Of a stretch of 64,000 nucleotides of DNA, positions 7,992-16,368 are shown one piece after another (positions within the stretch are counted from its first letter, which is position 1; every line of letters starts with the position of its first letter). The stretch is from Bacteroidia bacterium (lineage in GTDB: Bacteria > Bacteroidota > Bacteroidia > CAIKAF01). The notes under the pieces are model-generated. The model was not told the origin of the DNA. It saw only the letters and a program-made list of their open reading frames with translations, and searched no databases. Made by a program: the position numbers and the translations under genes. Location: positions 210,377-274,376 of the forward strand of contig JAUHWY010000002.1 in NCBI GenBank assembly GCA_030427255.1, written 5' to 3'.

Positions 7992-8981
7992 GTGAAAAGG
8001 TTCCTTTTTATACTACGGCTGCTGCTTTTTGGATTTCTAATTACTTTTTTAGAGCCCATTAGTTATTTTATGCATTTGGCACAGGGAAACCTTGAGCTCA
8101 TGGTATCTTCCAAACCGTTTGCTGAGGTTCCCTTGGCTTATAAAAAGCAGTTGTCTCAAGTACCGGGTGCACTGAGTTTTGCTAAGGATAGCTTAGGGCT
8201 TGATCCCGGAAGAGCGTACAGTACCTATTTGCACCACGAAAGTCCTTTGTTGTATGTGGTGAGCGGTTCTAAGGCCTTTTCTCTCCAAAGGCTGGAATGG
8301 CACTATCCGATTTTAGGAAGTTTGGGGTATAAAGGTTTTTTTTATCTCTCTGAGGCCGAAAGGGAGGCCGGTATATGGCGAAAGAGGGGCTATTCTGTTG
8401 CTGTTCGACCCGTAAATGCATGGTCTACCTTGGGTTTCTTGCCGGACCCGGTCACTACCTATATGCTTAACCAAAGGCCCGGAGTTTTATACGAAATCCT
8501 GTTTCATGAAATCACCCATCAGCATGTTTATGTCCCCGGAAACGATGCTTTTAATGAAAATTTAGCGCAGCATGTGGGGCAAGAAGCGGCAAAACGCTAC
8601 TTAAATTTTTTGGGGGATTCAACCGCAATGAAGGCCTATCAAGCGCATTTGAATCGTCAAAATTTGCGGCAGGTTTTTATGGATTTTATGGTGCAAAAGA
8701 CCATAGGCTTTTATGCCTTTTTAGCGGGAATTAGGCCTCATCGAACCGAAGCTGAAATGCTACGCAACATGTGGTTTGACTTTTGGTTTGTACAAGCCTC
8801 AGCCTATGAGGATCTGGGAGAAATGCAATGGCTTAAAGAGGCCGGTAAAGTCAATGCACGTCTTGTTGTTTACCAGCAGTACCATCAAGATGCTGGCAGG
8901 TTTAAAACAGACTTAAACCATACACATAGGGGTGATTTAAAGCGTCAAATTCAGTCCTTTATTGAAACTTACGGCAAGTGA
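7992..8981 (+). CDS. Predicted aminopeptidase (COG4324/Aminopep family)
   Basis: A 329-residue protein that starts with GTG at 7992 (MKRFLFILRLLLFGFLITFL, a membrane anchor or signal). It carries the zinc-protease motif HEITH in EILFHEITHQHVYVPGND, followed by NENLAQHVGQEAA, which supplies the downstream acidic ligand. The architecture fits the Aminopep family of predicted membrane-associated or periplasmic aminopeptidases. No enzymatic substrate is established for the family. It is convergent with the RND exporter, with 2 nt between stops, and has no visible partner in an operon. Confidence 0.82.
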   Translation: MKRFLFILRLLLFGFLITFLEPISYFMHLAQGNLELMVSSKPFAEVPLAYKKQLSQVPGALSFAKDSLGLDPGRAYSTYLHHESPLLYVVSGSKAFSLQRLEWHYPILGSLGYKGFFYLSEAEREAGIWRKRGYSVAVRPVNAWSTLGFLPDPVTTYMLNQRPGVLYEILFHEITHQHVYVPGNDAFNENLAQHVGQEAAKRYLNFLGDSTAMKAYQAHLNRQNLRQVFMDFMVQKTIGFYAFLAGIRPHRTEAEMLRNMWFDFWFVQASAYEDLGEMQWLKEAGKVNARLVVYQQYHQDAGRFKTDLNHTHRGDLKRQIQSFIETYGK

Positions 8982-8983
8982 GT

Positions 8984-11014
8984 TTAACTCTTGTTTCCTA
9001 CTGCTTTCAATAGCAATGGCAGCAGCCATTGGTCTACCAACCAGGCCAAAGCCATTCCGCACCACATAAAGAGACAAAACTGAGCACTGGTTTGTAAAGA
9101 AGACCAGGCCAAAGGCAACAAGCCTATGCCAAGGGTTAGGCTGCTTAGGTACATGGCTCTGCTTTTTTGTAAGAGGGCACGTTTCCAAGCGCTTTTGGGG
9201 TAACCGTCTCTTTTTTGGGCTTTGTACGAAACCATAAGATGCAAAGAATCGTCGGAGGCCAAACCGGAAACCACCACCAAAGCTACCAGTAAGGCTAAGT
9301 TGAGGGGTAAGCCAAGCAATCCTGCAAGACCTGCCAATGCTGCCGGGGGTAATACATTACTGGACCAAGCCAAACTACCGTTTTTAAAGCCGAAAGCAAC
9401 AACAAAAAGCAGCCAAAGGCCAACAAAACTCAAGGGCAAACTGTAGGTTAAACCTTTAATGAGGTCTGAAGCATGGCTTGGGCCATCAAAAAATAAGCCT
9501 TGTGGCATAGGTAGTTTGCCGCTGTTAAGGTCGTTTAATGCGGCGGTGCCTCGGGCCGGTCCCGGAGCTAACCAAAACCAATGGTGCTCATTTTTTAAAG
9601 GATGTCCCAATTGTTTTTCCAATCGCTCAAGGTAGCCTGGCACCAGCGTTTGTTCTTTCGGGCTTAGGGGACTTAATGTGCGGCTTCCCCAAGGGCTTTT
9701 CCCAAGTTGCTGTGAGGCAAGCCTTAGGGCATCTAGTGGACTCCAAAGCGGGCCCAAAGTAAAATGGCTTTGAAGTTCTCGTTCCATGGACTCCAAAGAA
9801 CGTAAACAGCCTGAATCTTGTATGCAATCAGCATCAGGGGCTTGGGTAGAAAACAAGTAGGGAATGGTTCCTCCTATGCGTTGCTCAAACCACTGTTCTT
9901 CCTCCTTTAATGATTGGTTAGAATAGAGTTCTTTATGCCAGCTTAGATCGGTTTTAAGAAAAAAGAGTCCGATACTTAGGGTCGGTAAAAGGAGCAAAGG
10001 CCACCAGCCTACCCATTTTAGTGCAGGAGCCTGTCTTCGAAAGGTAGCTTTATTGGAAAAAAACTTAGGGGCTAAAAAAAAGCCGATACAAAGGGTTTGT
10101 AGGCCAAGGCCCAGGGCCGTCCAAAACCCAAAACTTTGAACCATAGGGACCGGCGCTGTTGTTAATGCTAAGAGGGCTATAATACTGCTTGCGCCGGATA
10201 GCCATAAGCCTCGTAAATCAGTGTGTCCGCTCTTTTTTTTAGCATTTAAAAGGTGCCAACATTGACTTATGCCCAAGGCCAATATTAAGGCTGGAGAAAG
10301 CGCCAAAAGCAAATGAATAGGCGGGCCAAAAACAGAAAGAAGTCCAAGCCAAGCGCAAAGGCCGGCAAGCAGAGCCAGCGCAATGTACCCCACCATGCGC
10401 AGCGGTCGAATAAACCTCCAACAAAAAATCAAAAGCAAGCCAAGGCCTATAAACGCTAGCCTAAGAGCGTCGGTTTTTAGCGCTTTAAAAAAATGATGTT
10501 GCCAAACACTTTTTCCTATGGCTTTTAAACCGGGCTCTATTTTTTTAAGGGCGACTAAAGCCTTATAAATGTGTTCGTGTTTTTCTTGAGAGAGTCCTTC
10601 TTGGGGTTTGGCCAAATACAACCAAGAGCTGTCCCTGTAATCAAATACACGGCGGTCCACCAAGAAGTGGCTTGCCACTTTGGGGGGAGGATACTTTTCA
10701 TGGGGTTTCAGCGCACTTTTTTGAGCACTCAAAGGGCCAAGGCCCCATGGAAGTTTGAGGTTGCTCAGCGAAAAAACCGAGTCTGTGTGAGGTAATGCCT
10801 GCAGCATGGCTTCCAAATCGGACCTTTCTCCTTGGATATCTCTTTCCCGAATACCTAAAAGCAACCAGCCTTCGCTTAATCCTGAATGCGCTTGAACTCT
10901 ATTTCCAAATACGTTTTTGGCAATATCGTAATCAAAGCTCAGCCAAAAGGCTCCTATGCCCCCTGATAAGAAGCAAACCATCATTAGCCAACCAAACCTT
11001 TGTTGCCAAGCCAT
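8984..11014 (-). CDS. RND superfamily (MMPL-type) exporter
   Basis: A 676-residue membrane protein; the ATG at 11014 is preferred over an upstream TTG at 11020. One N-terminal helix is followed by a ~150-residue periplasmic loop. A five-helix bundle (from AFIGLGLLLIFCWRFI to FWTALGLGLQTLCIGF) comes next, then a second periplasmic loop (~residues 330-510) and a second five-helix bundle. That gives two symmetric halves, as in MMPL/HpnN-type transporters. ALGISQCWHLLNA and GLASDDSLHLMVSYK occupy the positions of the family's conserved transmembrane-4-like segments. Such proteins export lipids or lipophilic compounds by proton motive force; substrate unknown. It is short for the family (often 750-900 residues). 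Confidence 0.8.
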   Translation of the reverse strand: MAWQQRFGWLMMVCFLSGGIGAFWLSFDYDIAKNVFGNRVQAHSGLSEGWLLLGIRERDIQGERSDLEAMLQALPHTDSVFSLSNLKLPWGLGPLSAQKSALKPHEKYPPPKVASHFLVDRRVFDYRDSSWLYLAKPQEGLSQEKHEHIYKALVALKKIEPGLKAIGKSVWQHHFFKALKTDALRLAFIGLGLLLIFCWRFIRPLRMVGYIALALLAGLCAWLGLLSVFGPPIHLLLALSPALILALGISQCWHLLNAKKKSGHTDLRGLWLSGASSIIALLALTTAPVPMVQSFGFWTALGLGLQTLCIGFFLAPKFFSNKATFRRQAPALKWVGWWPLLLLPTLSIGLFFLKTDLSWHKELYSNQSLKEEEQWFEQRIGGTIPYLFSTQAPDADCIQDSGCLRSLESMERELQSHFTLGPLWSPLDALRLASQQLGKSPWGSRTLSPLSPKEQTLVPGYLERLEKQLGHPLKNEHHWFWLAPGPARGTAALNDLNSGKLPMPQGLFFDGPSHASDLIKGLTYSLPLSFVGLWLLFVVAFGFKNGSLAWSSNVLPPAALAGLAGLLGLPLNLALLVALVVVSGLASDDSLHLMVSYKAQKRDGYPKSAWKRALLQKSRAMYLSSLTLGIGLLPLAWSSLQTSAQFCLFMWCGMALAWLVDQWLLPLLLKAVGNKS

Positions 11015-11182
11015 GCCCAAAGGTCGTTATTTTGCTTGGCCTCAGCTTTATTTTTTGCGGCCTATATTTCTTGTTTTGCAAGGCATTTTCGTGGATTATC
11101 GGATATTTGTAAGATGTCTGTTGAGAATAAGCTCTTTCAGTCATGCATCATAAATTATTTTAATATTTAGGAAACATAACTC

Positions 11183-11929
11183 ATGGGAATACTCGAAGGA
11201 AAATTTGCATTTGTAAGCGGGGCATCTCGAGGAATTGGCCGCGCCATTGCCTTAACTTTAGCCGAGGAGGGCGCTCACGTAGCCTTTACCTACCGCTCAT
11301 CTAAGGATGCTGCCGAGGCTTTGCGTTTGGAATTGGAAAGCAAGGGTGTGCAAGCCTTATGTTTTGCTTGCGATGCGGCTTCTTTCTCTCAAACCGAAGA
11401 AGTAGTAGGTAAAATTTTGGAGGCATTTGGACGGCTGGATGTTGTGGTAAACAATGCGGGTATTACCCGCGACAACTTACTCATGCGCATGTCGGAAGAG
11501 AGCTTTGATGAGGTTATCCAGAATAATTTAAAGTCGGTTTTTAATGTTACTAAGGCGGTGCAACGCACCCTGCTTAAGCAACGGAGTGGTTCCATTATAA
11601 ATATATCTTCTGTAGTAGGCAAAGGAGGGAATCCGGGACAGGCCAACTATGCCGCATCAAAAGCCGGTATGAACGGCTTTACTCAATCGGTTGCTAAAGA
11701 GCTTGGCTCCCGAAATATCCGTTGCAATGCCATAGCACCCGGCTTTATTGAAACCGAAATGACAGCCGAGCTGGATGCCGCCCAAAAAGAACAATGGTTG
11801 CAGCATATTCCTCTCAAACGAGGTGGAACACCGCATGATGTAGCTCGCTTGGTTGTGTTTTTGGCCTCCGATGACTCATCCTACATTACCGGTCAGGTGA
11901 TTAATGTTTGTGGCGGTATGCAAATTTAA
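11183..11929 (+). CDS. fabG: 3-oxoacyl-[acyl-carrier-protein] reductase
   Basis: A 248-residue short-chain dehydrogenase of typical FabG length. The NADP-binding GASRGIG motif is at residues 13-19, NNAG is at about 91-94, and the catalytic INISS serine is near 143. Tyr156 and Lys160 of YAASKAG complete the active site. The C-terminus SSYITGQVINVCGGM is diagnostic of FabG. It reduces beta-ketoacyl-ACP in fatty-acid elongation (cytosol). The VWA-domain gene begins 9 nt downstream and is probably co-transcribed. Other SDR reductases cannot be fully excluded, but overall similarity is strongly FabG-like. Confidence 0.92.
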   Translation: MGILEGKFAFVSGASRGIGRAIALTLAEEGAHVAFTYRSSKDAAEALRLELESKGVQALCFACDAASFSQTEEVVGKILEAFGRLDVVVNNAGITRDNLLMRMSEESFDEVIQNNLKSVFNVTKAVQRTLLKQRSGSIINISSVVGKGGNPGQANYAASKAGMNGFTQSVAKELGSRNIRCNAIAPGFIETEMTAELDAAQKEQWLQHIPLKRGGTPHDVARLVVFLASDDSSYITGQVINVCGGMQI

Positions 11930-11938
11930 GCCCTAAAC

Positions 11939-14005
11939 ATGCAACTTAGTCTGGCATATCCTTGGTGGTTCGTTCCTGCTTGCCTTGCTCTTGGCTTGGT
12001 TTATGCCTGGCTAACCTATGGTTTTTCTTCGCCTTTCTCCAAGCCCAAGCGTTTAGGCCTTGGCTTACTCAGGACTTTGGCAGTTTCCTTACTCGCTTTT
12101 TTACTTCTGGAACCCGTTTTGAGGCGCCAGTTAGAGGTGGACGATAAACCACAATTTGTTGTTCTTAGTGATGTTTCTGCATCTATGGGGGCTCATCCTC
12201 AGGGGGATGCATATCGCGCCTGGCTTAACGACTCTCTTAGCCCTTGGTTAAACTCCATGGAAGAGACCTATCAAACCCATTGGCTTAGCTTTGACAGAGA
12301 AGTGCTGCCGGGAAAAAGTCCCGCCTCGCTGCAAGGCAATCAAACCAACCTTTCGGCTGCATTAGAAGCGGTTTCTCTGCGTTTTGCCAACCAATCTGTA
12401 GCGGCGGTGCTGCTCCTGTCGGATGGTATTGTGAACCAGGGAATGGACCCCACATTTAAAGCACTTGATTTTCCATTTCCTTTGTATACCATGCCTTTAG
12501 GAGATACCACACGCTTTGCAGATGCACGTGTAGTAGACATTAGGCACAACGAAATCGCATACCTTGGCAATACTTTTCCCGTGGAGGTGTTCTTAGAAGC
12601 CGATCGGCTTGCCGGAGAAACCCTCCAAATACGTTTGCTTAAGGCTGGAGCACTGGTGGAGGAAAGTTCATGGAAGGTGAATGGCACACGCGATGCCTTT
12701 CGTCTGGAATATACACCCGAAGCCAAAAATGTAGGCTTGCAAAGGTATTCGGTGGAAGTGAGCCTTAGCGATTCGGATAAGCTCCCGGCCAACAATACCG
12801 AAGATTTTGTGGTGGAGGTTATTGATAGCCGACAAAAAGTGCTTATCGTGGGCGCAGCACCACATCCTGATTTGGGTGCCTTGGCTCAGGCATTGGGGCA
12901 AAGTGCAGACCTTGAGGTAGAAACAAGCATGTTTGAGGAGGTAGATCCCACAGGACTGAAAAAGTACAGCTTGGTGATACTACACAACTTGCCTAATAAA
13001 AATCCGGGTTGGTTGAGTAAGCTCAAAGCATTGGGTATCCCCGCTTGGTTTATTCTAGGGAGCCAAACACAATTGGAGGCATTTAATTCCTTGGAAACCC
13101 TGCTTCGCATTACCGGAAGCAATGCCGAACCGGACTTGGTTACCGGCCTTATGACTCCAAATTTCCGAAGTTTTCAGCCGGAAGCGGACTGGGAGCCTGC
13201 CGACTGGCCTCCCTTGTTGAGTCCCTACGGAAATTATCAGGCACTCCCACCCACCGAAGTGTTTATGCAACGAAAAGTTGGGAGAGTCAACACCGGTCAA
13301 CTGCTTTGGGGCTTTGCCTCCCTAAATGATTGGAAGCATGCTGTGTTGGCGGGTGAAGGTTTATGGCGTTGGCGCTTGCATTATTACAAAAATCACAACA
13401 GCTTTTCCGGTTTCGATGCAACACTCCGCAAAGCAGTCCAGTGGCTGGCCTTGCGTGAGGACAAAAGCCGTTTTCGTGTACGCACCAAAGCTAAGTTTGC
13501 CTCAGACCAAAATGTCCGTTTCTTTGCAGAGGTATATGACGAGGCATTGGAGCCTTTGCCCAACCAGCAACTGGCCTTGGAGTTAACCCATGAGTCAGGT
13601 GCCAATTACAGTTTCTATTTTAATGCCTCAGCACAAGGGTACAGCTTAGATGCAGGATTGCTTCCTCAAGGGATTTACCAGTGGAAGGCCATCTGGGAAG
13701 GCCAAGCCGAGGTCAAGCCTAGGACGGGTAGCATTCAGGTAATCTCGTCTAAACAAGAAATCTCCGACCTCCGAACACGTCTTCATGTGCTCCAAACTCT
13801 TAGCCAATCCACCGGAGGAAAAATGTTGGCCTTTGGCGATACCAAAGGCTTGGAAAAGCTGCTGTCAGAAACCCCTACCTCTGCTACGGTAATACGAAAA
13901 GAACTGCAATTGGACCCCTTGCTTGATGCCTTGTGGTGGCTTTTGCTTATTGCCGGTTTGTTGCTTGCCGAATGGGTGCTGCGTAAGTACTTCGGTCGCA
14001 TTTAA
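11939..14005 (+). CDS. VWA/GATase-like domain membrane protein
   Basis: A 688-residue protein with two N-terminal hydrophobic helices (FVPACLALGLVYAWLTYGF and LGLLRTLAVSLLAFLLLEPV). A von Willebrand A domain follows, with a MIDAS motif D78-x-S80-x-S82 (SDVSASMG). Next come a beta-sandwich segment (VDIRHNEIAYLGNTFPVEVF), a Rossmann-like glutamine-amidotransferase-like segment (KVLIVGAAPHPD ... YSLVILHNLP) and a final membrane helix (LWWLLLIAGLLLAEWVL). This matches large membrane proteins widespread in Bacteroidota whose function is undefined. The metal-binding VWA domain implies protein-protein contacts. It sits in tandem with fabG. Confidence 0.75.
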   Translation: MQLSLAYPWWFVPACLALGLVYAWLTYGFSSPFSKPKRLGLGLLRTLAVSLLAFLLLEPVLRRQLEVDDKPQFVVLSDVSASMGAHPQGDAYRAWLNDSLSPWLNSMEETYQTHWLSFDREVLPGKSPASLQGNQTNLSAALEAVSLRFANQSVAAVLLLSDGIVNQGMDPTFKALDFPFPLYTMPLGDTTRFADARVVDIRHNEIAYLGNTFPVEVFLEADRLAGETLQIRLLKAGALVEESSWKVNGTRDAFRLEYTPEAKNVGLQRYSVEVSLSDSDKLPANNTEDFVVEVIDSRQKVLIVGAAPHPDLGALAQALGQSADLEVETSMFEEVDPTGLKKYSLVILHNLPNKNPGWLSKLKALGIPAWFILGSQTQLEAFNSLETLLRITGSNAEPDLVTGLMTPNFRSFQPEADWEPADWPPLLSPYGNYQALPPTEVFMQRKVGRVNTGQLLWGFASLNDWKHAVLAGEGLWRWRLHYYKNHNSFSGFDATLRKAVQWLALREDKSRFRVRTKAKFASDQNVRFFAEVYDEALEPLPNQQLALELTHESGANYSFYFNASAQGYSLDAGLLPQGIYQWKAIWEGQAEVKPRTGSIQVISSKQEISDLRTRLHVLQTLSQSTGGKMLAFGDTKGLEKLLSETPTSATVIRKELQLDPLLDALWWLLLIAGLLLAEWVLRKYFGRI

Positions 14006-14077
14006 CCCACTGCCTAATGGGCATGATTCTTTCCCCAATTCCGATTGGGCCAATTCCTTTTAAGCTACTGCATTCAT

Positions 14078-14085
14078 TACCTTTG
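14078..14085 (+). promoter_or_regulatory. -7 box of gltX promoter
   Basis: TACCTTTG, an exact TAnnTTTG match, 18 nt upstream of the gltX ATG. The -33 element is weak. Confidence 0.5.
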
Positions 14086-14103
14086 CCCAAATTTTGACCA
14101 ATT

Positions 14104-15627
14104 ATGTCTTCTGATATTCGCGTTCGATTTGCCCCAAGCCCTACAGGTCCACTCCATATTGGCGGTGTCCGTACTGCATTGTACAACTATTTGTTTGCTA
14201 AAAAGCATGGGGGAACCTTTGTGTTACGCATTGAGGATACCGACCAAACCCGCTACGTGCCGGGAGCCGAAGCTTACATTATGGAAGCTTTACGTTGGAT
14301 TGGCATGGAATGGGACGAAGGCCCCGAGAAAGGAGGACCTTACGGCCCTTATCGGCAGTCGGAACGCAAAGAAATATATGCTCAGTTTGCCCAAAAAATG
14401 ATTGACGAAGGTACCGCTTACTATGCCTTCGATTCTGCTGAGGAATTGGAAGACATGCGAAACCGCATGAAAAAAGGAGGAAATCCCACTTGGCAATACA
14501 ATCATATTACCCGGGTACACATGAAAAACTCCTTTACCTTGCCTGCCGACGAGGTGCAAAGAAGACTTCAGGCAGGGGACCCTTACGTGATCCGACTTAA
14601 TGTCCCACGCAACCAAGAAATTAGGGTAGAAGACATCGTGCGCGGGGTGGTAGTTGTAAAATCGGACCATGTAGACGATAAAGTGCTGTTCAAAAGCGAC
14701 GGTATGCCTACCTATCACTTGGCAAATGTAGTAGACGACTACTCCATGAAAATCACACACGTTATACGCGGTGAAGAGTGGTTGCCTTCGGCTCCTTTGC
14801 ATGTGTTACTCTACAAAGCGTTGGGCTGGGAAAAGGCCATGCCCCGTTTTGCGCATTTGCCGCTGATTCTCAAACCTGAAGGAAACGGAAAACTTTCCAA
14901 ACGCGACGGCGATCGCCTCGGCTTTCCGGTTTTCCCTATTGAATGGAAAGGCCAAGACGGCGAAACCGCTTCCGGTTACCGCGAAAATGGCTGGTTTCCC
15001 CAAGCAGTGGTTAACCTCATGGCGCTTTTAGGCTGGCATCCTTCCGACAATACCGAGGTGTTTTCTATGGAGGAGCTTATACAAGCCTTTGCTTTGGAGC
15101 GCGTTTCTAAAGCCGGAGCCAAGTTTGATTTAGAAAAGGCCCGCTGGTTCAACCAGTATTACCTGCGTCAAACATCCCCTGCAATTTTGGCTGATATGCT
15201 TGCCAACGAAGTAGATACCTCTAAAGGACGAAGCTACCTCGAAAAGGCCATAGCCCTAGTTCAAGACCGACCCACTTTTGTTCCTGAGCTTAAAGAGGAC
15301 CTTAGGTACCTGCTCTCTGCTCCCCAAAGCCTCGATGAGCAAATTCTTGCCAAAAAGTGGAAAAGCGACAGCCAAGAAAAGGTAGAAGCCATTATTCAGC
15401 TCCTTAACGAAACCGATTGGCAAAGCCCGGATGCCCTCAAGCAAGCCACCAAGGACTTCCTTGAGGCCAAAGGCTGGGGCTTCGGATCAGTTATGCCGCT
15501 CGTGCGCTTACTCCTCACCGGCAGCATGGCCGGCCCCGACCTGTTTGATATGATGGACCTTTTTGGCAAACAAGAAACCATAAATCGACTGGAACAAGGT
15601 CTTGGAATGGTAAAAGCAAAAAAATGA
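14104..15627 (+). CDS. gltX: Glutamyl-tRNA synthetase
   Basis: A 507-residue class I aminoacyl-tRNA synthetase. The HIGG signature is at residues 18-21 within FAPSPTGPLHIGG, and the KMSKS-equivalent is KLSKRDG near residue 263. The Rossmann catalytic core and the helical C-terminal anticodon-binding domain are both complete. It charges tRNA-Glu (a tRNA-Glu gene is present at 45426). The internal YRENGWFPQAVVNLMALLGW motif is typical. The stop overlaps the folB start (ATGA), so the two genes are coupled. Confidence 0.97.
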   Translation: MSSDIRVRFAPSPTGPLHIGGVRTALYNYLFAKKHGGTFVLRIEDTDQTRYVPGAEAYIMEALRWIGMEWDEGPEKGGPYGPYRQSERKEIYAQFAQKMIDEGTAYYAFDSAEELEDMRNRMKKGGNPTWQYNHITRVHMKNSFTLPADEVQRRLQAGDPYVIRLNVPRNQEIRVEDIVRGVVVVKSDHVDDKVLFKSDGMPTYHLANVVDDYSMKITHVIRGEEWLPSAPLHVLLYKALGWEKAMPRFAHLPLILKPEGNGKLSKRDGDRLGFPVFPIEWKGQDGETASGYRENGWFPQAVVNLMALLGWHPSDNTEVFSMEELIQAFALERVSKAGAKFDLEKARWFNQYYLRQTSPAILADMLANEVDTSKGRSYLEKAIALVQDRPTFVPELKEDLRYLLSAPQSLDEQILAKKWKSDSQEKVEAIIQLLNETDWQSPDALKQATKDFLEAKGWGFGSVMPLVRLLLTGSMAGPDLFDMMDLFGKQETINRLEQGLGMVKAKK

Positions 15628-15980
15628 ACTGTTCCATTGAGCTGAACGGAATGCGGTTTTATGCCTACCATGGGGTGTATGACTCTGAACAACACATTGG
15701 GCAGTGGTTTTTGGTCGATTTGCGCTTGGTCTGGTCCGCAAGCCCCGATGACTTAGCCTCCGATCGGCTTGAAAAAACCCTCAATTATGAAATTGCTCGT
15801 GAAATTATTGCCCGGCAAATGGAGCAAAAATCTCGATTGCTGGAGCATGTGGCGTGGCGCATTCAGAAGGCCTTGAACCAATCTTACCCTCAAATTTCTG
15901 CAGGTCAAATCCGCATTTCAAAACAACATCCCCCTTTCGATAGTTACCTAAAGGACGTAACTGTTCAGCTAGATTTTTAA
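15624..15980 (+). CDS. folB: Dihydroneopterin aldolase
   Basis: A 118-residue protein of full family length. The N-terminal motif GMRFYAYHGVYDSEQHIGQWF is characteristic, with the catalytic-region YxYHGV. The middle contains LNYEIAREI and a LLEHVAWRI segment; the C-terminus is IRISKQHPPFDSYLKDVTV. It converts 7,8-dihydroneopterin to 6-hydroxymethyl-dihydropterin in folate synthesis. It overlaps gltX by 4 nt and is followed 4 nt later by a tiny cysteine-rich gene, so gltX-folB-CWC form one unit. Confidence 0.92.
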   Translation: MNCSIELNGMRFYAYHGVYDSEQHIGQWFLVDLRLVWSASPDDLASDRLEKTLNYEIAREIIARQMEQKSRLLEHVAWRIQKALNQSYPQISAGQIRISKQHPPFDSYLKDVTVQLDF

Positions 15981-15984
15981 TTGC

Positions 15985-16176
15985 GTGGAGTTTAAACCTA
16001 CACATGGAGCAAAAATTTGTGCCAGATGCAAGCAACGATTCGTATGCGACGAGTCGGTCGGTTGTTGGTGTGAATCGGTACAGGTGCCCCGCGAAGCCCT
16101 CTCCATCCTCCGCAAAAAGTATGTCGATTGCCTCTGTAAATCTTGTTTGCAATCCTTTAACCTTCGATCCAATTGA
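15985..16176 (+). CDS. Cysteine-rich CWC family protein (small putative zinc binder)
   Basis: A 63-residue protein starting with GTG at 15985. It has eight cysteines in the arrangement of the cysteine-rich CWC family: KICARCKQRF (Cys12, Cys15), VCDESVGCWCES (Cys21, 27, 29, including the name-giving CWC), and DCLCKSCLQ near the end. Paired cysteines suggest one or two zinc sites. The family has no assigned function. It lies 4 nt after folB, consistent with co-transcription. The residue spacing, not just composition, supports a real gene. Confidence 0.8.
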   Translation: MEFKPTHGAKICARCKQRFVCDESVGCWCESVQVPREALSILRKKYVDCLCKSCLQSFNLRSN

Positions 16177-16185
16177 TTTTTTGGG

Positions 16186-16335
16186 CGGCTAATCCGTCTC
16201 CGGCTCCAAATCCTCGGTTGCCTGCCTGCTTTGGCTAAGCGGTGCGTGGGCTCGCTACCACTCCGCCTCCGCCCGCCAAGCCAAAGCGGCAGCCATCCTC
16301 CGGGTTTTTCACCTCCACCGGGCCGCTTATGCTCC
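16186..16335 (-). repeat. GC-rich structured intergenic element, copy C
   Basis: Between the CWC gene and the aminotransferase; read on the minus strand it follows the aminotransferase stop. Arms 16228-16242 and 16273-16287 pair with 13 of 15 matches. On the minus strand it begins GGAGGATGGCTGCC and ends GGAGACGGATTAGCCGCCCA with an A run. That 3' end is nearly identical to copy I at 62340-62515. Confidence 0.62.
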
Positions 16336-16368
16336 AAAGTGAACTACACAAAACACAAATGCCGGATA

